Assembly: GCA_965238045.1 (NCBI GenBank)
Contig: CBDEGU010000009.1
Coordinates: 62,001-126,000, forward strand
Reading direction: 5' to 3'
Length of the DNA: 64,000 nucleotides
Source of the DNA: CBDEGU01 sp965238045
Lineage (GTDB): Bacteria > Acidobacteriota > Terriglobia > Bryobacterales > UBA6623
Positions 25,871 through 33,821 of this stretch are shown one piece after another. Under the pieces are notes generated by a model. The model saw nothing but the letters and a program-made list of their open reading frames with translations, was not told the DNA's origin and searched no databases. Position 1 is the first letter of the stretch. The number at the start of each line of letters is the position of its first letter. The translations under genes were made by a program, and so were the position numbers.

Positions 25871-27385
25871 ATGACCCTCGGCCGTTTCCTCCGCGATGGA
25901 CACACGCATCATCCTGAAAAACCGGCGCTGATCTTTGGCGAGCACGCCTGGACGTATGCCGAAGTCGACACCCTGACCGACCGGTTAGCCACCAACCTTC
26001 TCGCACAAGGGTTGGAGCCGGGGGATCGTGTTGCATTACACATGAGCAATTGTCCGGAACTGGTCTTCAGCTACTATGGATGCTTGAAGGTCGGGGCCAT
26101 TGTAGTGCCGATCAATGCCCGCATGGGGCCGTCGGAGATCGAATACTTCCTACAGCACAGCGAAGCGCGGTTCTACATTGGCCAGCCGGACTTATACCAA
26201 CCGGTCCTTTCGATCCGACCGCACCTGCCGCAGTTACACCAGTGCTATGTGACAGGCGAGAGCCAACCCCCAGACACCGGTAGTTTCCAGGATCTGTTGG
26301 CCGCACCCTCCCCAACGATAGAATTGCCGGCCGTGGAGCCCGGCCAGGTGGCCGCCATCCTTTACACCTCGGGGACGACCTCACGGCCCAAAGGGGTCAC
26401 ACACACCCACGAACGGCTGTACTACATGACCGGCCTGATGGAACAGATGGGGATGTCTCGTGAGCGGGTGGTGGCGGTGCTAACGCCCATGACCCATATG
26501 GCGGCTTTCATGTGTATCATGCTTTCTACCCTCACCGTCGGCGCCACGCTGGTTCTCCCAACCGGAAGTGACCCCCAGACGATATTGGGGACCCTTGAGC
26601 GACATCGGTGCACCTTCACGTTTGCCATGCCGGTCCAGTGCCAGGCCCTGGTAGAATGCCAAACGGTGACCCCCTATGATATCCGTGCCGATATGCGCTT
26701 TTTAGCGGCCGGCGACTCGGTCCCCACGGCTTTGCAGGAGCAGTTTACGCGTGCTTTTTCTCTCCCCCTGCACGAGTTCTTGGGCCTGACCGAAATCGCG
26801 CCGATCACCTGGAACCCCGGTGGAAAAACCCGCACGGGGTCCATCGGGGTCCCTTTAGAGGGCGTCCTGTTGCGCGTGGTGGACGCGGACGGCAACGAAG
26901 TGAAGCCCGGAGAGGTGGGCGAGCTGATGGTCAAGAGTCCGGGAAATACGATCGGCTACTGGAACAACCCCGAGGCCACCGCTGAGACCCTCCGCGACGG
27001 ATGGCTTTATACCGGGGATCTCGTCAAGCAAGATGCCGAAGGCTACTACTGGTTCGCCGGGCGCAAGAAGGAACTCATCGTCCGAGGCGGCTCCAACATT
27101 TCGCCGCAGGAAGTAGAGGCCGTTCTCTACCGGCACCCGGCGGTGGCCGAAGCCGGGGTTATCGGCATCCCAGATGAAACATGGGGCGAGGTCGTGGTAG
27201 CGTATGTCGCCAGGAAGGAAGGGCTATCGGCTACCGAGGCGGAATTGATTGAGTTTGCCAAAGAGCAGATCGCGACTCATAAGGTGCCCGAAAAGGTTGT
27301 CTTCTTGCCCAGCTTGCCCAAGAGCGCCGTAGGGAAAGTCCAGAGAAGAGCGCTGAAAGAGCACTACCGCAGTGCCCACGCCTAA
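25871..27385 (+). CDS. Acyl-CoA synthetase (AMP-forming, FadD-like)
   Basis: 504 aa ANL-superfamily enzyme that activates a carboxylic acid through acyl-AMP and then CoA. P-loop-like LYTSGTTSRPKGVTHTH, the acceptor-binding region LHEFLGLTEIAP, YTGDLV, the hinge GRKKELIVRGG and the catalytic Lys near the C-terminus in KSAVGKVQRR are all present. AAAGGAGAG precedes the ATG. The gene sits exactly between the 5' and 3' stubs of a kinase gene, so it arrived by insertion/replacement. It has no metabolic partner nearby. Substrate may be medium- or long-chain fatty or aryl acid. Confidence 0.92.
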   Translation: MTLGRFLRDGHTHHPEKPALIFGEHAWTYAEVDTLTDRLATNLLAQGLEPGDRVALHMSNCPELVFSYYGCLKVGAIVVPINARMGPSEIEYFLQHSEARFYIGQPDLYQPVLSIRPHLPQLHQCYVTGESQPPDTGSFQDLLAAPSPTIELPAVEPGQVAAILYTSGTTSRPKGVTHTHERLYYMTGLMEQMGMSRERVVAVLTPMTHMAAFMCIMLSTLTVGATLVLPTGSDPQTILGTLERHRCTFTFAMPVQCQALVECQTVTPYDIRADMRFLAAGDSVPTALQEQFTRAFSLPLHEFLGLTEIAPITWNPGGKTRTGSIGVPLEGVLLRVVDADGNEVKPGEVGELMVKSPGNTIGYWNNPEATAETLRDGWLYTGDLVKQDAEGYYWFAGRKKELIVRGGSNISPQEVEAVLYRHPAVAEAGVIGIPDETWGEVVVAYVARKEGLSATEAELIEFAKEQIATHKVPEKVVFLPSLPKSAVGKVQRRALKEHYRSAHA

Positions 27386-27500
27386 GTCGGTAGCTGGGAG
27401 GTCCCGTCATGGGTTAGCGTGGTCGCCGTCGCGGTAGCCGGATGCTTGGGTTGCACGAGGATTCGGATCGCTGCCCGCTCCACTTAATCGGGCTGGCCAG

Positions 27501-27539
27501 GACTGGTTCGAAGAGTTCCGCAACCGCCAGCAGGACTAA
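27501..27539 (+). pseudogene. 3' stub of the replaced Ser/Thr kinase gene
   Basis: It encodes a C-terminal WFEEFRNRQQD and stop, matching WFEEFRDRGQD at the end of the intact kinase at 25530, with the same bases downstream (AAGT, then CGAAACGA). Bases 27386-27500, between the ligase stop and this stub, hold no recognisable gene. Confidence 0.8.
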
Positions 27540-27748
27540 GTCCCGCGAAACGAACGATATAGCTCTCGTTTGCAGAAACCTGTCGGGATATCGCCTTCGC
27601 ACCAACAATCCGCTGACTGAGGCCCTCACACGGCCGTCGCAGGGATCGAAACCAGCTCCGATCAAGGGCCTGGCGGTGCTACGATCGGTTAGCTCAACGG
27701 AACGGTTGTTACCGCCAGGTATCCGTAACGAGGTAGAATCGGACCGTC
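27540..27748 (+). promoter_or_regulatory. Conserved kinase-gene upstream block, copy 2
   Basis: Second copy of the block at 25531-25740, again ending in GGTAGAATCGGACCG just before a kinase start. Its presence shows that at least three kinase genes once stood in tandem here. Confidence 0.55.
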
Positions 27749-27784
27749 GTGATCGGCGAAACCATCAGCCACTGTAAGATCCTG
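27749..27784 (+). pseudogene. 5' stub of a third Ser/Thr kinase gene
   Basis: GTG start followed by IGETISHCKIL, corresponding to IGQTISHYKIT of the intact kinase. Similarity ends after about 12 codons. The rest of this kinase is not present in the window. Confidence 0.65.
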
Positions 27785-28118
27785 TCCACCTGCGCAGCCC
27801 GTCCAACCAAGCCGTCTACGCAGCCAGCGACGCGGCCGTCACAGCGGTCCGCCTTTGACCCCTGTAGCTAGCGCGGAGGGCCACGTCGATAGTTGGAGCA
27901 GAACAACGAGTCGTGTTCGCTCCGCCGAGCGCGAGCGGTCCTGCTGCGCGGCTGCGGACGCCGCCTGCCTCGGACTCGCGTATTTAGCGGCGTTCGACGT
28001 TATCCTCTGGAATGACTGACCCGGGCAAGCTGGTCCCGCACTTCCGGCAATAGAGACGCCTCGCTCGTCAGTCTCTCGGCCGGTCGCTTCCATCCTGAAA
28101 ACTTTCTCGGGAATTTTC
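27785..28118. other. Intergenic region with no recognised gene
   Basis: 334 bp between the third kinase stub and the MerR-type promoter. Short frames exist on both strands but none has family resemblance or an SD. This stretch probably contains the left junction of the metal-operon island, since native kinase sequence stops at its start. Confidence 0.4.
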
Positions 28119-28150
28119 TTGCACCTTATAGTCGCTTTAAGGTTCATCCT
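28119..28150 (+). promoter_or_regulatory. MerR-type promoter and operator
   Basis: -35 TTGCAC (28119-28124) and -10 CATCCT (28145-28150) are separated by 20 bp, the over-long spacing typical of MerR-activated promoters. The spacer holds a dyad with ACCTTA and TAAGGT arms and AG/CT inner pairs (28123-28143). The layout matches ZntR/CueR/MerR operators. It drives the merR-like gene and probably the genes behind it. Confidence 0.85.
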
Positions 28151-28172
28151 ATGGACTGGGAGGCGAAAAGCC

Positions 28173-28712
28173 ATGCAAGACCGAGGCATGACCATCGGAG
28201 CGGTAGCCGAACGCAGCGGCGTGAGCAGGCAGGCCATACGGTACTACGAACGAGAAGGTCTGCTGCCTGCCCCCGAGCGCACTCACACCGGGTATCGCAT
28301 GTACGGTCCCGGCGTTCTCGGGAGGCTGAACTTCATCCGGCAAGCCCGTTCGCTGGGCCTCTCACTGAAAGAGATTGAAGAGATCTTCCGGATGAGCACA
28401 GCCGGCCGCGCTCCCTGTTGCCAGGTGAGGGAACTGCTCTCCGGCAAACTGGAAGACCTCAGTAACCGAATCAGGGAACTATCTCGGTTCCGAGATGATC
28501 TGCGGCGGTTCCTCAATCAACTGTCCGGCGTGCCGGATCAGGCCGACGCGTCGCAGCGGGTGTGCACCCTGATCGAGATGGCACCTAGTTCGCTGTCTCC
28601 TCTCGATCCCTCGCGCGAACCGCCGGCCAGGAAGACGGCTTGGCGAGGGAAGCGCCGGCAACCGGCCGACGCTCGGAGATCGAAAGGCGTCCCCGCACTG
28701 CCTCAAAAATGA
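28173..28712 (+). CDS. MerR-family heavy-metal-responsive regulator
   Basis: 179 aa, with GGAGG 9 nt before the ATG. The winged-helix N-terminus has IGAVAERSGVSRQAIRYYER and LSLKEIEEIF. Metal-site cysteines occur as CC at the start of the dimerisation helix (APCCQVRELL) and as VCTLIE near its end, as in ZntR/MerR/Pb regulators. The C-terminal tail of about 45 residues (Pro/Arg-rich) is longer than usual and lacks further Cys. It probably binds the operator at 28123-28143 and controls the operon to about 31.8 kb. The exact metal is unknown; mercury is suggested by a downstream MerT-like fragment. Confidence 0.88.
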   Translation: MQDRGMTIGAVAERSGVSRQAIRYYEREGLLPAPERTHTGYRMYGPGVLGRLNFIRQARSLGLSLKEIEEIFRMSTAGRAPCCQVRELLSGKLEDLSNRIRELSRFRDDLRRFLNQLSGVPDQADASQRVCTLIEMAPSSLSPLDPSREPPARKTAWRGKRRQPADARRSKGVPALPQK

Positions 28713-28730
28713 CGCTCAAGGAGGTGCATC

Positions 28731-29720
28731 ATGCAAGCAAAACAAGCAGCAAAGCTGGCCGGCTATGTACTCCTAGTGTTACTGGCCGGAACACTCGTCG
28801 GGGCGTTTGTCTTTATTCCGCTCAGCCAGGAGCCGCCCTATGAGTTTGTTAAAACCTGGGGCGGGCAGGGCGACGATCCCGGCCAGTTCAGCGATCCGAC
28901 AGGCATCGCGGTGGCGGGCGACGAGGTTTTCGTCGCCGACGCGCGGAACGATCGCATCCAGGTCTTTGATCTCGACGGACGTTTCAAGAGGCAGTTTGGC
29001 CAACCAGGGCAAGCCCTTGGCGAACTAGGCCGCCCAATGAATCTGTCGGTCGCGGGCGATCGCCTGTACGTGTCGGAATACTTCAACGACAGAGTCCAGA
29101 TCTTCAGCCTGGACGGGACGCCGGAACGAACCATCGGAGAATCGGGAGAAGGCCCCGCGCAGTTCGACGCTCCGGGCGGCGTCACGGCGGCGCCGAACGG
29201 CGATCTATTCGTCGCCGACTCTTACAACCACAGGGTGCAACAGCTCCGTGGTGATGGAACCTTCGTTCGCCAGTGGGGAACGACCGGCCGCACGGGAATC
29301 GCCGACGGTCAGTTCAACTACCCGACCGGCGTCGCCCTCGGTCCGAACGGAGTGCTCTATGTGGCCGACGGCTACAACGACCGGATCCAAGCGTTTGCCG
29401 AGGACGGAAGCCTGATCCGCAAGTGGGGCGGCCCTTTTGCAATCAACATCCCGGGACCGTTCAACGGCTGGTTCGCCGTGGCGACAAGCGTTTCGATTGG
29501 GCCTCAGGGCAATGTGTTCGTGGCTGACTTCTACCACGATCGCGTGCAAAAATTCTGCCCTCAAGGGTACTTTCAGACCGGCTTCGGCGTGACAGGCGCG
29601 GGGCCGGGACAGTTCCATCATCCCTTGGCCGTCGCGGTAGCCGGCGACGGGTCGGTCTTCGTGACGGACTTCTTGAACCATCGCGTTCAAAAGTGGCGGC
29701 CAGCGCGAACGAAGGAATAG
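28731..29720 (+). CDS. Membrane-anchored NHL-repeat propeller protein
   Basis: 329 aa. AAGGAGGTG precedes the ATG. The N-terminal TM/signal anchor is residues 10-31. The rest is a six-bladed NHL propeller with repeats of the type GQFSDPTGIAVAG, FVADARNDRIQVF, LYVSEYFNDRVQIF and YVADGYNDRIQAF. It is predicted to be periplasmic. It lies between a metal-responsive regulator and an HMA protein, so it may be a metal-binding or scaffold component. I do not know a described metal-resistance system with an NHL propeller as second gene. Confidence 0.85.
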   Translation: MQAKQAAKLAGYVLLVLLAGTLVGAFVFIPLSQEPPYEFVKTWGGQGDDPGQFSDPTGIAVAGDEVFVADARNDRIQVFDLDGRFKRQFGQPGQALGELGRPMNLSVAGDRLYVSEYFNDRVQIFSLDGTPERTIGESGEGPAQFDAPGGVTAAPNGDLFVADSYNHRVQQLRGDGTFVRQWGTTGRTGIADGQFNYPTGVALGPNGVLYVADGYNDRIQAFAEDGSLIRKWGGPFAINIPGPFNGWFAVATSVSIGPQGNVFVADFYHDRVQKFCPQGYFQTGFGVTGAGPGQFHHPLAVAVAGDGSVFVTDFLNHRVQKWRPARTKE

Positions 29721-29751
29721 AGACATTTAGGAGAGACACAGGAGGATTCGG

Positions 29752-30087
29752 ATGAAGAGCTTCACACGTTCGCTGGTTTTGGGCTTGAGCCTTCTTGTGG
29801 CGTCAGCGATTTACGCCAGCCCGCCGACTTACCGTATCCAGGTCGACGGACTGGCCTGCCCTTTCTGCGCGTACGGCCTTGAGAAGCGGCTTAGAAAGAT
29901 TGACGGAGTCAAGGAGATCGAGGCTGACATCGGCGCCGGAACAATCACCGTGACAATGGCGGAAGGCAAGACCTTGGGCAAGGAACAAGCGCGCAAGGCG
30001 GTGAAAAAGGCTGGTTTCACGCTGGGAGGTTTCGAGGAAATCACCCCAAAAGAAGGGGGATCGCGCGACGGGCGCGCGAAGGAGTAG
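29752..30087 (+). CDS. Periplasmic heavy-metal-associated (HMA, MerP-like) protein
   Basis: 111 aa. Signal peptide about 1-22 (ending YAS), then a single ferredoxin-like HMA domain with CPFC at 36-39 in GLACPFCAYGLEKRL. This differs from MerP's GMTCAAC form but has the two thiols needed for soft-metal binding. Ends in a charged tail. ACAGGAGGA precedes the ATG. It is probably the periplasmic metal shuttle of the operon. Confidence 0.88.
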   Translation: MKSFTRSLVLGLSLLVASAIYASPPTYRIQVDGLACPFCAYGLEKRLRKIDGVKEIEADIGAGTITVTMAEGKTLGKEQARKAVKKAGFTLGGFEEITPKEGGSRDGRAKE

Positions 30088-30091
30088 AGCA

Positions 30092-31021
30092 ATGCGTCTG
30101 AAGAATCTTCGCCGGCGCGCCCGCGGCGCAACGGCTCTTGCCTGCATGGCCCTCGGACTCTTGGTCGGCGCGGAAAACGCCTGGCCGGCGGCACAGACTT
30201 TCAACACAGCCCTGCCGGTGGCTCAGGGTGAGTTCGTCTTCCGGGAACAGTTCCTCGCCAGACGCATCGCGGACGATCCGGGTCCGGCGGGCCGGGAGGT
30301 AAGTGTGTTCGGCGGCGTGTCCGTGCTGGGCTATGGGATCACCGGGGACCTGAGCGTGTTTGGTGTCATTCCTGTCCTGAGCAAAGAGCTCGAGTTGACG
30401 ACGCCGGACGGCGGCCGAATCACCCGGCGCACCAGCGGACTCGGTGACGCCAGGGTTTTCGGACGGTACACGGTTTTCCACGCCGACGCGCCGGGCCGGA
30501 CCTTCCGCATCGCGCCTTTCGGAGGGATGAAGGCTCCCACCGGCGACAACGATGACCGCGACGCACTTGGAAGGCTTCCCCCGGCGCTTCAGCTCGGTTC
30601 CGGCTCCTGGGACCCGTTCAGCGGCGTCGTTGTTACTTATCAAACCCGCGCCTACCAGATCGACGCAGCGGCCTCCTACCAAGCCAACACGCAGTCGAAC
30701 GGCTTTGAGTTTGGCGACGAGGCCCGCTTCGACGCGTCGTTCCAATACCGGCTGTGGCCTCGCAAGCTGCCCGGCGGAGTTCCTGGATTCCTCTACGCCG
30801 TGATCGAGGAGAATCTCATCCTGCGGGGCAGAAACAAGATCGGCGGGGTTGGGGACCTCGACTCCGGCGGCACGACATGGTTCCTGGCGCCTGGCCTGCA
30901 GTACGTGACGAAGCGGTGGATTCTCGAAGCGATTGTACAGATTCCGGTCCTCCAAGACCTCAACGGTCTCGCCCTCAGGGACAGTTACACCGTCCGCGCA
31001 GGTTTTCGGTTTAACTTTTAA
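30092..31021 (+). CDS. Outer-membrane beta-barrel-like protein (transporter, MetA-pathway type)
   Basis: 309 aa, starting 4 bp after the HMA gene. A signal peptide is followed by alternating amphipathic strands (VFGGVSVLGYGITGDLSVFG, GLGDARVFGRYTVF, APGLQYVTKRWILEAIVQIP) and a C-terminal Phe (FRFNF), as in barrel proteins inserted by BAM. It resembles the 'phenol MetA degradation'/transporter family. In this context it is probably the outer-membrane component of a metal efflux or detoxification operon. Confidence 0.75.
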   Translation: MRLKNLRRRARGATALACMALGLLVGAENAWPAAQTFNTALPVAQGEFVFREQFLARRIADDPGPAGREVSVFGGVSVLGYGITGDLSVFGVIPVLSKELELTTPDGGRITRRTSGLGDARVFGRYTVFHADAPGRTFRIAPFGGMKAPTGDNDDRDALGRLPPALQLGSGSWDPFSGVVVTYQTRAYQIDAAASYQANTQSNGFEFGDEARFDASFQYRLWPRKLPGGVPGFLYAVIEENLILRGRNKIGGVGDLDSGGTTWFLAPGLQYVTKRWILEAIVQIPVLQDLNGLALRDSYTVRAGFRFNF

Positions 31022-31047
31022 GTAGAGCCCGGAAAGGATCAAAAACC

Positions 31048-31680
31048 ATGGTGACAAGACCGACAGGCGAGCTGAGCGCGTTCTTCTCGATGCCCTGGTG
31101 CTGCGTGCTGCCGGCGCTCCCGTGGCGGGAGACACCGGCGTTCATGGCCGCGCTCAGGGCGCGTGAAGGCATCGCGGCGCGGGCGCTGGAGTTCGCCATC
31201 CTCACCGGCGCTCGCTCTGGCGAAGTCCGGGGGATGCGATGGGAGGAAGTGGACGGCGATGTCTGGACCGTCCCCGCCGATCGCATGAAGGCAAGACGCG
31301 AGCACCGGGTGCCGCTGTCCGCTCGGGCTCTTTCGATCCTTGACGAGATGGAGCAGTTCGACAGTGATGGGCTCGTTTTCCCCGGAATGCGGAAGGGCCG
31401 TCCGTTGTCGGACATGACGCTGGGCGCGGTGCTCAAACGTATGGGCCGGGGCGAGCTGACCGCTCACGGCTTCCGCAGCACGTTCCGCGACTGGTCCGCC
31501 GAGACAACCAACTTCGCCCGCGAGGTCTGCGAGCAGGCGCTGGCGCACGCTCTCACCGACAAGACCGAAGCAGCCTATCGGCGGGGCGACCTGATCGAGA
31601 AGCGCCGTCAGCTGATGAACGCTTGGGCGGCCTACTGTGAGCAGCCTCCACGGGCGAAGGTTGTGGAGTTCTCGGCGTAA
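31048..31680 (+). pseudogene. Chimera: MerT-like N-terminus fused to a P4-type integrase catalytic domain
   Basis: 210 codons. The first 24 residues include FFSMPWCCVLPAL, the CC-containing first membrane segment typical of MerT-like mercury transporters, with an SD-like GGAAAGGA at operon spacing. From PALPW onward the sequence is that of a P4/IntS-type tyrosine recombinase: ARSGEVRG (Arg I), HGFRSTFRDW (His-x-x-Arg) and TEAAYRRGD (Tyr). The integrase lacks its N-terminal arm and core-binding domains and the transporter lacks everything after TM1. Neither is likely to work. The junction lies near 31110-31125. Confidence 0.7.
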
Positions 31681-31738
31681 CCAGGGAACCGATACCGGTG
31701 GAAGGGCGGCCGCTGGACGATTTCTAGGAGTAAAAACG

Positions 31739-31852
31739 ATGGCTAAACTATTCGCAACGTTCTTGGCGCTGGCCTGCCTGGCCGGGGCGGCCTGTCATGA
31801 GACGGAAGGGTTGATAGGGCACATAAAGGACGTTATGTACCCTTTAGCGTAG
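31739..31852 (+). CDS. 37-residue lipoprotein-like small ORF
   Basis: TAGGAG lies 8-9 nt before the ATG. The peptide has a clean lipoprotein signal (MAKLFATFLALACLAGAAC) and only 18 residues after the lipobox Cys. It may be the start of a truncated lipoprotein or a genuine small lipoprotein. A TAAAGG/CCTTTA inverted pair lies over its end. Confidence 0.4.
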   Translation: MAKLFATFLALACLAGAACHETEGLIGHIKDVMYPLA

Positions 31853-31921
31853 CAGGCCGGGTGAGCCTGTCAAGGGGGTTATCCACAGGCCAAAACTGCG
31901 AGTGCCTCAAGCGCGTTGGGG

Positions 31922-33112
31922 TTACGGCCCCGACCCCTGAGCGCGAGCCTCCAGGCGCGCGGCTTCGTCCCCCCGCCCCATCGCGCGTAGCATGACGGCG
32001 TAGTTCCGAAGTGTCGTGGCGGTGTAGGGATGCTCGGGCCCCAGCGCTTTTTCACTGATGGCGAGGGCGCGCTGATACAGCGGCTCGGCTTCCGCGTAGC
32101 GGCCTTGGTTGTCGTAGAGCAACGCCAGGTTGTTGAGACTGGTGGCGGTCGAGGGATGGTCCGGCCCCAGCGCTTTTTCGCTGATGGCGAGGGCGCGCTG
32201 ATACAGCGGCTCGGCTTCCGCGTAGCGGCCTTGGGCGCTGTAGATCTCCCCCAGGTTGTTGAGACTGGCGGCGGTCGAGGGATGGTCCGGCCCCAGCGCT
32301 TTTTCGCTGATGGCGAGGGCGCGCTGATACAGCGGCTCGGCTTCCGCGTAGCGGCCTTGGGCGCGGTAGAGCCCCCCCAGGTTGTTGAGACTAGCGGCGG
32401 TGTCAGGATGGTCCGGCCCCAGCGCTTTTTCGCTGATGGCGAGGGCGCGCTGATACAGCGGCTCGGCTTCCGCGTAGCGGCCTTGGTTGTCGTAGAGCAA
32501 CGCCAGGTTGTTGAGACTGGTGGCGGTCGAGGGATGGTCCGGCCCCAGCGCTTTTTCCCTGATGGCAAGGGCGCGCTGGTACAGCGGCTCGGCTTCCGCG
32601 TAGCGGCCTTGGGCGCGGTAGAGCTCCCCCAGGTTGTTGAGACTGGTGGCGGTGTCAGGATGGTCCGGCCCCTGCGCTTTTTCCTTGATGGCGAGGGCGC
32701 GCTGATACAGCGGCTCGGCTTCCGCGTAGCGGCCTTGGGCGCTGTAGAGCCCCCCCAGGTTGTTGAGACTAGCGGCGGTGTCAGGGTGCTCGGGTCCCAG
32801 GGCTTCCTCTGCGATCGCCAGGGCGCGGTGGTGGAGCGGTTCGGCCTCTGCGTACTTGCCCTGGGTGCTGTATAGCATCGCCAGGTTGTTGAGACTCGCG
32901 GCCAGGCGTGGGTCTTCGGGTGTGAATTCTTGTGCTTCCTTGAGGGCAGCCAACCAAGATTTCTCTGCTTCGGCGTAGTCGCCTTGTTGGTACGCTTCAC
33001 CGCCAGCGTCAACGAACGTTTCCCAGCGCGCGGGTTGGGAGCATGCGGGTGGAGCTGCTATCGCCACGGACAGGACTGAAACTAGCCAGAAGTGGTTCCA
33101 CATATGTCGCAT
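31922..33112 (-). CDS. Exported TPR (kinesin light chain-type) protein with 126-bp repeats
   Basis: 396 aa. GGAGGAGG lies about 8 nt before the ATG at 33112. Signal peptide about 1-26, cleaved near ACSQ. Seven full 42-residue TPR_10/12-type units follow (core SLNNLA.LY..QGRYAEAEPLYQRALAI.EKALGPDH), plus a divergent eighth. The repeats are almost identical at the protein level; units 4 and 7 differ by one residue (Asp/Glu), which implies recent unit duplication. It probably binds proteins at the envelope. Start and stop are intact. Confidence 0.9.
   Translation of the reverse strand: MRHMWNHFWLVSVLSVAIAAPPACSQPARWETFVDAGGEAYQQGDYAEAEKSWLAALKEAQEFTPEDPRLAASLNNLAMLYSTQGKYAEAEPLHHRALAIAEEALGPEHPDTAASLNNLGGLYSAQGRYAEAEPLYQRALAIKEKAQGPDHPDTATSLNNLGELYRAQGRYAEAEPLYQRALAIREKALGPDHPSTATSLNNLALLYDNQGRYAEAEPLYQRALAISEKALGPDHPDTAASLNNLGGLYRAQGRYAEAEPLYQRALAISEKALGPDHPSTAASLNNLGEIYSAQGRYAEAEPLYQRALAISEKALGPDHPSTATSLNNLALLYDNQGRYAEAEPLYQRALAISEKALGPEHPYTATTLRNYAVMLRAMGRGDEAARLEARAQGSGP
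32030..32880. repeat. Tandem 126-bp coding repeat
   Basis: Near-identical 126-bp units inside the TPR gene, about seven copies. Because the period is divisible by three, the repeats keep long open frames on other strands and frames; these are shadows. Confidence 0.9.
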
Positions 33113-33206
33113 CTCAATGCCTCCTCCTTGGGGTGGAAAGGCAAATGAACCCAAAGGACCGTTCTGTTGAATGGTACAACAACGGCCTGTTTGCCAGGGG
33201 CTACCG

Positions 33207-33734
33207 TCACCACTTCTGCTGAAACTCTTCGACCACATGCTCGGGCGAGAGGTTGAGGTAGATCTCGGTCGTCAGGAGCGTGTCATGGCCCAGCAGGCGC
33301 TGCAGCGCTGGCAGGGAGATCCCTTTCTGAATTGCCGTGACGGCAAAAGTGTGCCTGAGCACGTGAGGGGAGACGGTGCGGCTGATACGGGCGCGGTTAG
33401 CAACGCGCTTCAGCATGCGCTGGATGGTGCGAACACTGAAGCGGAAGGTTTCGTGTAATGCAAAGTAGCCCTCGATGAGGGGCTGGATACGGGCAGCGAG
33501 AGGAATCACCCGGCGCTTGGATTTGGTGCCGAAGGGTCCGCCCTTGCCGTAGATCATGAGGCGGTGGGTTTGCCAGTCGCGATTGGCTCGTTTGAGGTTG
33601 GCGAGCTCGGAGACCCGAAGTCCCGTGTCGAGAAGGACCCAGACGACGAGTTTCTCTTCGTGGGGGTTGCAGGCATTGGCCAAGCGGGTTGCTTCATCTC
33701 CGGTAAGAGGTTCGCGTTTGTACTGGTAGCGCAT
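33207..33734 (-). CDS. Tyrosine recombinase catalytic domain (XerC/D-like, N-terminally short)
   Basis: 175 aa. It has the full catalytic set: Arg in DTGLRVSELANL, Lys in the beta-hairpin region (GTKSKRR), HVLRHTFA, LLGHDTLLTT and Tyr in TEIYLNLSPE. The N-terminal SAM-like DNA-binding domain is absent, so it is either a compact recombinase or a 5'-truncated one; no SD is visible. It precedes the TPR gene on the same strand and lies 88 bp from the left end of an IS. It may be a relic of the element that brought this region. Confidence 0.75.
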   Translation of the reverse strand: MRYQYKREPLTGDEATRLANACNPHEEKLVVWVLLDTGLRVSELANLKRANRDWQTHRLMIYGKGGPFGTKSKRRVIPLAARIQPLIEGYFALHETFRFSVRTIQRMLKRVANRARISRTVSPHVLRHTFAVTAIQKGISLPALQRLLGHDTLLTTEIYLNLSPEHVVEEFQQKW

Positions 33735-33821
33735 AGAGGCGTTGTGCGGCTGCCGTAAATTCTCAACGATTGCGACAGACTGCCGCAATCGCACACGGGC
33801 ATCTTATAGGAAATAAAGAAT

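Noticed and set aside
32030..32880. Regular repeats suggestive of a CRISPR array
   Set aside because: Units are 126 bp without variable spacers and encode TPRs; no cas genes are nearby.
31879..33012. Long second reading frame (377 codons) on the same strand as the TPR gene, and a 281-codon plus-strand frame at 32030-32875
   Set aside because: Both are repeated every 42 codons because the repeat unit is 126 bp; the signal peptide, SD and TPR consensus belong to the other frame.
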